Assembly: GCA_013003805.1 (NCBI GenBank)
Contig: JABDII010000497.1
Span: forward strand, 1 to 5,006
Reading direction: 5' to 3'
DNA from: Gemmatimonadales bacterium
Lineage (GTDB): Bacteria; Gemmatimonadota; Gemmatimonadetes; Gemmatimonadales; GWC2-71-9
Length of the DNA stretch: 5,006 nucleotides
Part shown: positions 1 to 5,006 of the stretch, piece after piece
Position numbering within the stretch: the stretch's first letter is position 1
Layout: every line of letters begins with the position of its first letter
The notes under the pieces: generated by a model
The model's database searches: none
What the model saw: only the letters and a program-made list of their open reading frames with translations
Told to the model about the DNA's origin: nothing
Made by a program: the position numbers and the translations under genes

Positions 1-364
1 GCCGGGTATCGAGTGGCGCCTGGTCGTCACCCCGGACGTCGGCGTCGGCCATCGCGTCGGCATCAACGACTTGCCCGGCCGGCCCAACGTCCTGGGGAAT
101 GGCTGACACCTGCGCCGTCCCGGAGAGGCGGAGGACCTCCCCCGGGTAGATCCAGTGAGGATCTTCGACCACCATCGTGTTCTGGCGATAGATCTCGGGC
201 CACAGCAGGGGATCTCCGAAGTACCGTCCGGCCAGATCCCACAGCGTGTCTCCCTCCCTGACCGTATGGGTTTCGGGAACAGCCTGCGCGGTGGCCACCG
301 CAGGGATGGCGACCAGGGCCAGGCACGGAGTCAACCTGAGGAGCCAAGAGCGAATTCTCAGCAT
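1..364 (-). CDS. Exported LysM-domain protein, N-terminal part
   Basis: The reading frame starts at ATG 364 and remains open to the left edge, giving 121 visible residues. Residues 1-28 are a Sec signal peptide: basic Arg residues at 3, 5 and 10, a hydrophobic core LALVAIPAVA, and a cleavage site after TAQA. A Cys at 14 is preceded by LTP, which is not a lipobox, so a lipoprotein is unlikely. Immediately after comes a LysM domain (about 32-80): THTVREGDTLWDLAGRYFGD, then WPEIYRQN and IYPGEVLRL. LysM binds N-acetylglucosamine-containing glycans such as peptidoglycan, so the protein probably acts in the periplasm or at the wall. The following segment (from about 81) is Asp/Ala-rich (DADAMADADVRGDD), probably a flexible linker to an unseen C-terminal region. 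A weak AGG lies 7 nt before the ATG. Whether a catalytic domain follows cannot be seen. Confidence 0.88.
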   Translation of the reverse strand, partial: MLRIRSWLLRLTPCLALVAIPAVATAQAVPETHTVREGDTLWDLAGRYFGDPLLWPEIYRQNTMVVEDPHWIYPGEVLRLSGTAQVSAIPQDVGPAGQVVDADAMADADVRGDDQAPLDTR

Positions 365-625
365 AGCGCGACCTGTGAAGTTGAGGTCAATCCTTTGCGA
401 TACAACGAGTTAGGACGAACAATTAGGTGTCGCCCCCGCCTCGCGCCATCGTGAGGCCCGATGCTAAAGTAAAGAGAGATAGGCACTTACACCAGGGCGC
501 CTGGCGGACCTCGAGCGGAAATTGGCCCGACTCGGGCACTTTCTGCTGCTGGGGGCCATGCAAGATCAATTCCCAGAGGGCCCCGGGATCGGCGCCACCC
601 GGAAAGGCAGGCATATCAAGGGAAT

Positions 626-658
626 CCCCGCCCTGGTTCTGGTGAGAACCGGGCGGGG
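626..658 (-). terminator. Second hairpin downstream of ssb (distal)
   Basis: Left arm CCCCGCCC (626-633) plus GGTTCT (635-640), loop GGTG (641-644), right arm AGAACC (645-650) plus GGGCGGGG (651-658). This is a 14-bp stem with a single bulged base at 634. It lies 7 bp from the first hairpin, giving a tandem pair. Only a short, weak ATTCCCTT follows on the minus strand, so termination is inferred from stem strength and position. Confidence 0.55.
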
Positions 659-665
659 AGCAGAC

Positions 666-694
666 CGCAAAGCCGGACCGAGCCCGGCTTTGCG
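666..694 (-). terminator. Hairpin downstream of ssb (proximal)
   Basis: Perfect 11-bp inverted repeat, CGCAAAGCCGG (666-676) and CCGGCTTTGCG (684-694), with a 7-nt loop, beginning 30 nt beyond the ssb stop. The stem is strong enough for a terminator, but no T-run follows on either strand, as is common in some GC-rich bacteria. It could alternatively protect the 3' end of the ssb transcript. Confidence 0.6.
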
Positions 695-724
695 AAACGC
701 CGCAAGGGGCGCAGAATGAAGCCT

Positions 725-1189
725 CTAGAACGGCAGGTCGTCGTCGTCCGAGTCGAGCGCTGCCGGAAAGTCATCGAACGATTCCTTGGGCGGCGTACCG
801 GCTCCGACTTGCGTCGGCACAGGCGCGTTCTCGTCGCTTCCCCCGCGCCCGGAGAGCATGATGAGCTCTCGGGCGTTGATCTCGGTGGTGTACCGCGTCT
901 GGCCTTCGCGATCCTGCCAGGTCCGGTACTGGATGCTGCCCTCCACGTAGACCTTGTCACCCTTCTTCACATACTTCTCAACGATGTCGGCGAGGTTGGA
1001 TCCGCGGTTGTTCCACAGCACGACCCGATGCCATTCGGTCTTCTCTTGACGCTCGCCGGCCTTGTTGGTCCACTGCCGACTCGTGGCGAGGGAAATGGTC
1101 GCGACCCGCGACCCGTTCGATGTGCTGCGGACTTCTGGATCCGCTCCGAGATTGCCGATTAATGTCGCCTTGTTGAGACTCCGGCTCAC
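725..1189 (-). CDS. ssb: Single-stranded DNA-binding protein
   Basis: SSB coats single-stranded DNA during replication, recombination and repair, and recruits partner enzymes through its C-terminal tip. The 154-aa protein has an OB fold (about 5-112) opening with LNKATLIGNLGADPEVR, then TEWHRVVLW and RYTTEI, a short low-complexity linker rich in Gly, Pro and Asp, and the canonical acidic tip ending DDDDLPF. The aromatic positions that stack on DNA in E. coli SSB (W40, W54, F60, W88) appear here as W40, W53, W59 and W91. The start is GTG at 1189, fixed by a strong GGAGGT four bases upstream. It is the only gene here preceded by a real spacer (87 nt after rimI), so it may be separately transcribed or regulated. 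Nothing is missing from the protein. Confidence 0.97.
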   Translation of the reverse strand: MSRSLNKATLIGNLGADPEVRSTSNGSRVATISLATSRQWTNKAGERQEKTEWHRVVLWNNRGSNLADIVEKYVKKGDKVYVEGSIQYRTWQDREGQTRYTTEINARELIMLSGRGGSDENAPVPTQVGAGTPPKESFDDFPAALDSDDDDLPF

Positions 1190-1193
1190 AATG

Positions 1194-1199
1194 ACCTCC
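1194..1199 (-). promoter_or_regulatory. Strong ribosome binding site of ssb
   Basis: GGAGGT on the minus strand, separated by CATT from the GTG start at 1189. It is the best Shine-Dalgarno match in the window and decides the ssb start. The coupled genes upstream have weak or absent sites, which fits a higher, independent translation rate for ssb. Confidence 0.8.
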
Positions 1200-1220
1200 A
1201 GCGCAGGAAAACAGAGTTCT

Positions 1221-1253
1221 GGACCGACCCGGGAAACGTACCGGACCGGCCCG
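1221..1253. repeat. 11-bp direct repeat in the ssb leader
   Basis: GGACCGACCCG at 1221-1231 and GGACCGGCCCG at 1243-1253 match at 10 of 11 positions. They are spaced 22 bp start to start, about two helical turns, and lie between rimI and ssb. The arrangement resembles a paired operator for a regulator binding one face of the helix, but in GC-rich DNA a chance repeat of this size is possible. No convincing -35/-10 pair was found around it. Confidence 0.4.
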
Positions 1254-1260
1254 TGTTCGC

Positions 1261-1279
1261 TAGCATCAAATATATGCTA
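1261..1279. repeat. Inverted repeat at the end of rimI
   Basis: TAGCAT (1261-1266) and ATGCTA (1274-1279) form a perfect 6-bp inverted repeat around an AT-rich 7-nt loop; the right arm includes the rimI stop codon. It is unusually AT-rich for this window. The stem is too weak and lacks a T-tract, so it is not a good terminator. It could be a protein-binding palindrome, or chance. Confidence 0.35.
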
Positions 1280-1750
1280 CTCGGCCCGTTCCGACGCATG
1301 CGCAGGCCCACCGCGCTTGAGAAGCATCGCGTCTTCGACCGGCTTTCGATAGTACCGTGGCCGGCGGCCGGCCGCCGAGAATCCATGGGCCATATACAAG
1401 GCCCGAGCGGCACGATTGGATTCCCGCACCTCGAGAAAGATGTCCCTGACTCCGCCGCGCTCGAGAGTCTCGATCAATTTGCACAGCAACGCCGTGGCGA
1501 CTCCCGCCCGTCGGAACTCGGGGCTGACGGCCAGGTCGAGGATTTCGGCTACCCCCGCCGCGTCACGCGCGATCGCATACGCAATCACCCGGGTACCCGA
1601 CTCGGCGACGAAGGCAGTCACGGTCCGGCTCGACAGCACGGCCCGCACTCCCTCCCGGGGCCACGGGTCGGTGAAGCTTTGCGCCTCGATCTGGGCGACG
1701 TGATCGGTGTCAGCGATCCGCGCGCGGCGGATCCGCCAGGGGACGTCCAT
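1277..1750 (-). CDS. rimI: Ribosomal-protein-alanine N-acetyltransferase-like GNAT protein RimI
   Basis: GNAT-family acetyltransferase of 157 aa from ATG 1750. In E. coli RimI acetylates the N-terminal Ala of ribosomal protein S18; other RimI enzymes act on a wider set of N-termini. Visible features: RIRRARIADTDHVAQIEAQSF (9 residues from the start onward, broken by family-typical variation), the beta4 strand EILDLAVSPEF (69-79), the acetyl-CoA pyrophosphate loop RRAGVA (80-85), LEVRESNRAARALYMAHGF (106-124) and YYRKPVEDAMLL (133-144), the C-terminal stretch carrying the conserved RimI Tyr and Glu-Asp. The frame stays open 44 codons further upstream, but that part lies within tsaB and does not look like GNAT sequence. 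ATG 1750 sits six residues before the first beta strand, with a weak GGGA about 9 nt upstream. It follows tsaB directly, a common bacterial pairing. The substrate cannot be told from sequence. Confidence 0.92.
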   Translation of the reverse strand: MDVPWRIRRARIADTDHVAQIEAQSFTDPWPREGVRAVLSSRTVTAFVAESGTRVIAYAIARDAAGVAEILDLAVSPEFRRAGVATALLCKLIETLERGGVRDIFLEVRESNRAARALYMAHGFSAAGRRPRYYRKPVEDAMLLKRGGPAHASERAE

Positions 1751-2435
1751 GTACGCGTTCCCACTTGGCCTGGGCCTCAGCGGGACGACCGTAATCCGGC
1801 TCCCATCCCGACACCTCGGAATGTGGGATCCGTCGGGCGCCGCCGGAGAGGCCGATGAGATCGAGCAGCGCGCCGGCCCCACGAGAGGAAGGGGGCGTCA
1901 CCGGGCAACCTGCCCACTCGCACAAGGCTCGTCGGGCCGGCTCCGGCGCCTCGCCGACCATAACCTTTGGGATGGGAAAGGTCGAGACAATGGCGTCAGG
2001 CCTTCGTACGGCGGCGTGATGCTCGGTCACCACCCGGTCCGAACCGAACCGGTAGAGACCGCAATACAGATCGCCTCGAAGTGCATCGGCCACAGGAAGG
2101 ATGGCGGCGTCCTGTTCGGAAGACGCCGTCAGGGCCATCGCCATGAGCGACGGTGCGGTCCAGAGCTCAACACCGTGCGCGTCGACCAAGGCCTTGGCGA
2201 CGGAGGCGCCGATGCGGAGCCCGGTGAAGCTGCCAGGGCCATCCCCGATGACAACCCCTTTCAGCTCGGCGAGCTCGATGCGAGCCTGCGCCAGCATGGC
2301 ATCGATCAGCGGAAGCAGGCCCGAGGCATGGGTGCGGGGCTGGCGCATGGTTTCCACGAGCGGCGGGACGGTCTCTGCCGGTCGGCCGAGGGCTACGGAG
2401 CCGATCCCCCACGCGGAGTCGATGGCGAGCCACAT
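1710..2435 (-). CDS. tsaB: tRNA t6A37 biosynthesis protein TsaB (YeaZ family)
   Basis: TsaB is a catalytically inactive ASKHA-fold paralogue of TsaD. It forms the TsaB-TsaD heterodimer to which TsaE binds during t6A37 synthesis. The 241-aa protein (from ATG 2435) has the N-terminal AIDSA strand (4-8), HASGLLPLID (36-45), the family hallmark GPGSFTGLRIG (66-76), DALRGDLYCGLY (117-128) and a C-terminal EPDYGRP (212-218) corresponding to the usual 'PxYLRxPxAE' end. Length is typical. Two starts are possible: ATG at 2435, with GAGG 7 nt upstream and a 1-nt overlap with the tsaE stop (TGATG), or GTG at 2438, with a 4-nt GTGA overlap. They differ by one residue. The 3' end overlaps rimI by 41 nt. 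tsaD and tsaC are not in this window. Confidence 0.94.
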   Translation of the reverse strand: MWLAIDSAWGIGSVALGRPAETVPPLVETMRQPRTHASGLLPLIDAMLAQARIELAELKGVVIGDGPGSFTGLRIGASVAKALVDAHGVELWTAPSLMAMALTASSEQDAAILPVADALRGDLYCGLYRFGSDRVVTEHHAAVRRPDAIVSTFPIPKVMVGEAPEPARRALCEWAGCPVTPPSSRGAGALLDLIGLSGGARRIPHSEVSGWEPDYGRPAEAQAKWERVHGRPLADPPRADR

Positions 2436-2845
2436 CACAGGGCCTCGAGGCCGCGCCGATCAGGATCGTCGAGGTGGGACAGGCGGTATTGCGCGGTCGC
2501 CGGGGGCACCCATCCCTCGGCCCGCTCGGGCCACTCCACCAGGATCGCGTCTCCTTCCCGCATCATGCCTTCCCAGTCGAGGTCACGCGCCTCCTCGGGC
2601 GACTCCAGTCGGTAGCAGTCGACGTGGAAGACGGGACCGCGGCGCCCCTGATAGCGGTGCACCAGCGCGTACGTCGGACTCGTCGCGGGCCGCGTGACCC
2701 CCAAGCCACGCGCGATGGCATTAATGAACGTCGTCTTCCCGACTCCCAAGTCACCGGCGAACAGCAGCACGGCGCCGGGCGGGAGGCTTCGGCCGAGGGT
2801 CTCGCCCTCTTCGGTGAGTTCGGTTTCGGTCAGGTTCCGGATCAT
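2435..2845 (-). CDS. tsaE: tRNA t6A37 biosynthesis ATPase TsaE (YjeE family)
   Basis: TsaE is the small P-loop ATPase that works with TsaB and TsaD to transfer threonylcarbamoyl from TC-AMP to A37 of ANN-decoding tRNAs in the cytoplasm. The 136-aa protein is slightly short of the typical 140-160 aa but has all the signatures: Walker A GDLGVGKT (31-38), TSPTY (55-59, the switch-like segment), HVDCYRL (74-80) and VEWPER (103-108). The ATG start shares ATGA with the uvrB stop. No obvious Shine-Dalgarno sequence precedes it, so translation probably depends on coupling to uvrB. Its stop overlaps the tsaB start. Adjacent tsaE and tsaB genes agree with a shared role in t6A formation. The C-terminus ends soon after a DDPDRRGLEAL segment with no sign of truncation. 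Confidence 0.95.
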   Translation of the reverse strand: MIRNLTETELTEEGETLGRSLPPGAVLLFAGDLGVGKTTFINAIARGLGVTRPATSPTYALVHRYQGRRGPVFHVDCYRLESPEEARDLDWEGMMREGDAILVEWPERAEGWVPPATAQYRLSHLDDPDRRGLEAL

Positions 2846-4881
2846 GCGCGTTGGCGCCGGCGCGTCGGCCGCTCACGCCGGACTTGCGGGGCGCCCGCCG
2901 CGCGCAAGTCGTTGATCTGATCGCGCAGCAACGCCGCCAGCTCGAACTCGAGATTCGCCGCGGCTTCCTTCATTTGCCGTTCGAGCGCGTGAAGGGCCGC
3001 TTCGCGGCGGGCAGGATCGTGGAGATCGCCAAGGAGCTCGGGTTCTGCTTTGGCACGTCGCTCCCCGCGCGCATCGGCCACCCTGGTCGACAAGCGCACT
3101 TCCTCAACCGATTTGATGATGGACTTCGGAGTGAGGCCGTGCTTCGCATTGTAGTCCGCCTGGAGTGTCCGGCGGCGATCCATCTCCGCGAGGGCTCGCT
3201 CCATCGAACCGGTGATCCGGTCGGCATAGAGGATGGCGGCGCCATGCTCGTTCCGGGCAGCGCGCCCCACGGTCTGAATCAGCGACCGATCGGAACGGAG
3301 AAACCCCTCCTGATCGGCGTCCAGGATAGCAACCAGGGAGACCTCTGGAAGATCCAGTCCTTCACGCAACAGATTGATCCCGACAAGCACATCGAAGTCG
3401 CCGAGTCGGAGCCCACGGAGGATTTCCATGCGCTCAATCGCGTCGATATCGGAGTGGAGGTACCTGACTCGCACGCCGGTCTGTTGGAGGTAGTCGGTCA
3501 GATCTTCCGCCATCCGTTTGGTGAGCGTGGTTACCAGGATACGCTCCTGTCGATCCGCTCGGCTCTGGATTTCGTGTAACAGGTCGTCCACTTGGCCCTT
3601 GACCCTCCGGACCTCAACCTCAGGATCGAGCAGTCCGGTGGGGCGAATGATCTGTTCGACCACCACTCCCGCGGAGAGCCCGAGCTCCTTATCGCCCGGC
3701 GTCGCAGACACGTTGATCATCTGCGGGACGAGATCCATGAACTCCTCGAAGCGAAGCGGCCGGTTGTCCAGGGCGGAGGGGAGCCTGAACCCGTAGTCGA
3801 CCAAGGTGAGCTTGCGCGCGCGGTCGCCGTTATACATGCCCCCGATTTGAGGTAACGACACATGCGATTCGTCCACCACCACGAGGTAGTCCGGCGGGAA
3901 GTAATCCAGCAGGCACGCTGGACGCTCGCCCGGCTTCCGGCCGCTCAACGGCCGCGAGTAGTTCTCGACGCCAGCACAGGTCCCGACTTCGAGCAACATT
4001 TCAATGTCGAACTGGGTTCGCGATTCCAGGCGTTGGGCCTCGAGCAGCTTTCCTCCTGCTCGGAGCTCCTTCAACCGCTCGACCAATTCCTCACGAATCC
4101 GCCCCACCGCCCGCTCAACGGTCTCACGCGGCGTCACGAAGTGGGTCGCCGGGTAGATCGCGCATCGGTCGAGTTCCGTAATGGTAGCGCCGGTGAGTGG
4201 GTCGATCTTGGCAACGCGCTCCACCTCATCGCCCCACAGCTCAATCCGCACCGCCCGCTCCTCGTACGCCGGATACACCTCAACCGTATCCCCGCGCACG
4301 CGGAAGTGGCCCGGCTCAAAGGCGGCGTCATTGCGGCGGTAGTGGATATCGACCAGGTCGGAGAGGAGGTGATCCCGGCCTCGTTCTTCTCCCCGCTCGA
4401 CGGTCACCATGGACTTGCGGTACTCGACTGGGTCGCCCAAGCCGTAGATCGCACTGACGGAAGCCACGATCACGACGTCGTCCCGCTCCATCAAGCTCGA
4501 GGTCGCCCGGAGCCGGAGCCGGTCGATGTCTTCGTTGATTGAGGCGTCCTTCTCGATATAGACGTCCGTTGCCGGGACGTACGCCTCGGGTTGGTAATAG
4601 TCATAGTACGACACGAAGTACTCGACTGCGTTCCGCGGCAGGAACTGCCGCAACTCGCCGTAGAGCTGCGCGGCCAACGTCTTGTTATGGGACATGACCA
4701 GGGTGGGTTTCCCGTAGGCCGCGATGACGTGCGCCAGGGTCATGGTCTTGCCCGACCCGGTCACGCCCAACAGGGTCTGGTAGCGATCGCCGCGCTCCAG
4801 GCCCGCCAGCAGCTCGTCGATGGCCTTCGGCTGGTCCCCGGCCGGTTCGAATGGGGCCTCGACCCCGAACCGCGGGCTCAC
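2842..4881 (-). CDS. uvrB: UvrABC system protein B (excinuclease ABC subunit B)
   Basis: UvrB is the ATP-dependent DNA-damage verification subunit of nucleotide excision repair. It is loaded by UvrA, probes the duplex with a beta-hairpin, then recruits UvrC for incision. From the chosen GTG start the protein is 679 aa, normal for the family. Visible motifs: Walker A GVTGSGKT (39-46), beta-hairpin YYDYYQPEAY (92-101), Walker B DESH (337-340), NVSATPG (390-396), GINLLREGLDLPEVS beginning at 501, QTVGRAARN (536-544), and a C-terminal UVR motif for UvrC/UvrA contact (about 625-660) before a basic Arg-rich tail. An upstream in-frame GTG at 4911 would give 689 aa. I prefer 4881 because it overlaps the EVE stop as GTGA, has a GAGG 11 nt upstream, and places the FEPAGDQPKAI motif at the usual distance from the N-terminus. 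No key residue appears missing. The stop overlaps the tsaE start as ATGA. Confidence 0.97.
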   Translation of the reverse strand: MSPRFGVEAPFEPAGDQPKAIDELLAGLERGDRYQTLLGVTGSGKTMTLAHVIAAYGKPTLVMSHNKTLAAQLYGELRQFLPRNAVEYFVSYYDYYQPEAYVPATDVYIEKDASINEDIDRLRLRATSSLMERDDVVIVASVSAIYGLGDPVEYRKSMVTVERGEERGRDHLLSDLVDIHYRRNDAAFEPGHFRVRGDTVEVYPAYEERAVRIELWGDEVERVAKIDPLTGATITELDRCAIYPATHFVTPRETVERAVGRIREELVERLKELRAGGKLLEAQRLESRTQFDIEMLLEVGTCAGVENYSRPLSGRKPGERPACLLDYFPPDYLVVVDESHVSLPQIGGMYNGDRARKLTLVDYGFRLPSALDNRPLRFEEFMDLVPQMINVSATPGDKELGLSAGVVVEQIIRPTGLLDPEVEVRRVKGQVDDLLHEIQSRADRQERILVTTLTKRMAEDLTDYLQQTGVRVRYLHSDIDAIERMEILRGLRLGDFDVLVGINLLREGLDLPEVSLVAILDADQEGFLRSDRSLIQTVGRAARNEHGAAILYADRITGSMERALAEMDRRRTLQADYNAKHGLTPKSIIKSVEEVRLSTRVADARGERRAKAEPELLGDLHDPARREAALHALERQMKEAAANLEFELAALLRDQINDLRAAGAPQVRRERPTRRRQRA

Positions 4882-5006
4882 TCGCCCGCCATCCTCAACA
4901 GACGTTTCCACTGCGTGAGCGTCGCCGGTACGACCGACAGCCGGCCCATGCGGACCAGGGCCAGGTCCGCCAAGGACTTCTCGGCCTTCACGGCTCGGAG
5001 GGGGAC
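4878..5006 (-). CDS. EVE-domain (PUA-like) protein, C-terminal fragment
   Basis: Only the last 42 residues and the TGA stop are in the window; the start lies beyond the right edge. The visible residues include SLADLALVRMGRLSVVPAT followed by a Trp (visible residue 33) and RLLRMAGE. This matches the usual C-terminal end of EVE-domain proteins of the human THYN1 type, where a 'LADMxLVRQSRLSVxPV' stretch is followed by a Trp-containing final helix. EVE domains are PUA-like folds thought to bind modified bases in nucleic acid; the physiological role in most bacteria is unsettled. The stop overlaps a GTG of uvrB in a 4-nt GTGA junction, so the two are probably co-translated. Assignment rests on a short fragment, but the match to the family end is good. 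Confidence 0.82.
   Translation of the reverse strand, partial: VPLRAVKAEKSLADLALVRMGRLSVVPATLTQWKRLLRMAGE

Larger units (their letters stand above)
365..724. other. 360-nt intergenic region between ssb and the LysM gene
   Basis: No gene is supported here. The part next to ssb holds the two hairpins described separately. A short GCCCG/CGGGC palindrome lies at 525-537. The part nearest the LysM gene (about 365-485) is more AT-rich than the rest and is the likely place for its promoter, but I could not identify a convincing minus-strand -35/-10 pair. On the plus strand TTGCGA (395-400) and AACAAT (418-423) are 17 bp apart, a weak sigma70-like match facing away from the LysM gene. A plus-strand open frame (about 501-719) and a minus-strand one (423-614) exist but lack good starts. 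No tRNA-like or known RNA structure was recognised. Confidence 0.6.

Noticed and set aside
365..420. Minus-strand TTGACC followed 17 bp later by GCTATG as a LysM promoter
   Set aside because: The -10 matches only two of six consensus bases and falls on the start codon itself, so it would give a leaderless or truncated message.
423..614. Minus-strand 63-codon open frame in the ssb-LysM gap
   Set aside because: No Shine-Dalgarno sequence, no recognisable motif, and it spans the palindromic and AT-rich leader DNA; probably chance.
716..1162. Plus-strand 148-codon open frame opposite ssb
   Set aside because: Antisense shadow of a clear ssb gene with intact OB fold and acidic tip.
1751..1882. 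44-codon in-frame upstream extension of rimI
   Set aside because: It lies entirely within tsaB, does not resemble GNAT sequence, and a good ATG with a weak ribosome site exists at 1750.
1707..2615. Plus-strand 302-codon open frame opposite tsaB and tsaE
   Set aside because: It lies antisense to two well-supported genes with family motifs; its translation is Arg/Gly/Pro-rich low-complexity sequence with no recognisable domain, as expected of a shadow frame in GC-rich DNA.
2851..3579. Plus-strand 242-codon open frame opposite the 3' half of uvrB
   Set aside because: Antisense shadow of the conserved UvrB helicase domain; no start signal and no recognisable family.
3862..4542. Plus-strand 226-codon open frame opposite the middle of uvrB
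   Set aside because: Antisense shadow of uvrB codons; the composition mirrors complementary codons and it has no family match that I recognise.

Overview
GC-rich bacterial DNA in which every gene I can support lies on the minus strand. The genes read from the right edge to the left edge: 3' end of an EVE-domain protein, uvrB, tsaE, tsaB, rimI, ssb, and the 5' end of a secreted LysM protein that runs off the left edge. The gene content is core bacterial housekeeping. GTG starts, compact overlaps, a GC-rich genome and an SSB beginning MSRSLNKATLIGN suggest a GC-rich, probably environmental bacterium. Gemmatimonadota or a similar lineage is my best guess, but this is an impression from gene order and protein style and is not proven by the sequence.

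Right block (5006 to 1277): five genes packed with almost no intergenic DNA. EVE/uvrB overlap by 4 nt (GTGA, with the start I prefer), uvrB/tsaE by 4 nt (ATGA), tsaE/tsaB by 1 or 4 nt, and tsaB/rimI by 41 nt. This looks like one translationally coupled operon. UvrB is the damage-verification helicase of nucleotide excision repair. TsaE and TsaB belong to the t6A37 tRNA-modification machinery, whose TsaC and TsaD partners are not in this window. RimI is a GNAT N-alpha-acetyltransferase that commonly sits beside tsaB.

Middle (1276 to 725): an 87-nt spacer carrying a small inverted repeat and an 11-bp direct repeat precedes ssb, which has a near-ideal Shine-Dalgarno sequence and may have its own regulation or promoter.

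Left (724 to 1): a 360-nt gap with two stable, perfect or near-perfect hairpins just downstream of ssb (probable terminators without a T-tract) and a more AT-rich leader. After it comes a gene for an exported LysM protein with a clear signal peptide. I see no mobile element, CRISPR array, tRNA or rRNA, and no convincing novel system. The most interesting items are the non-coding repeats around ssb and the coupling of an EVE-domain gene to uvrB.
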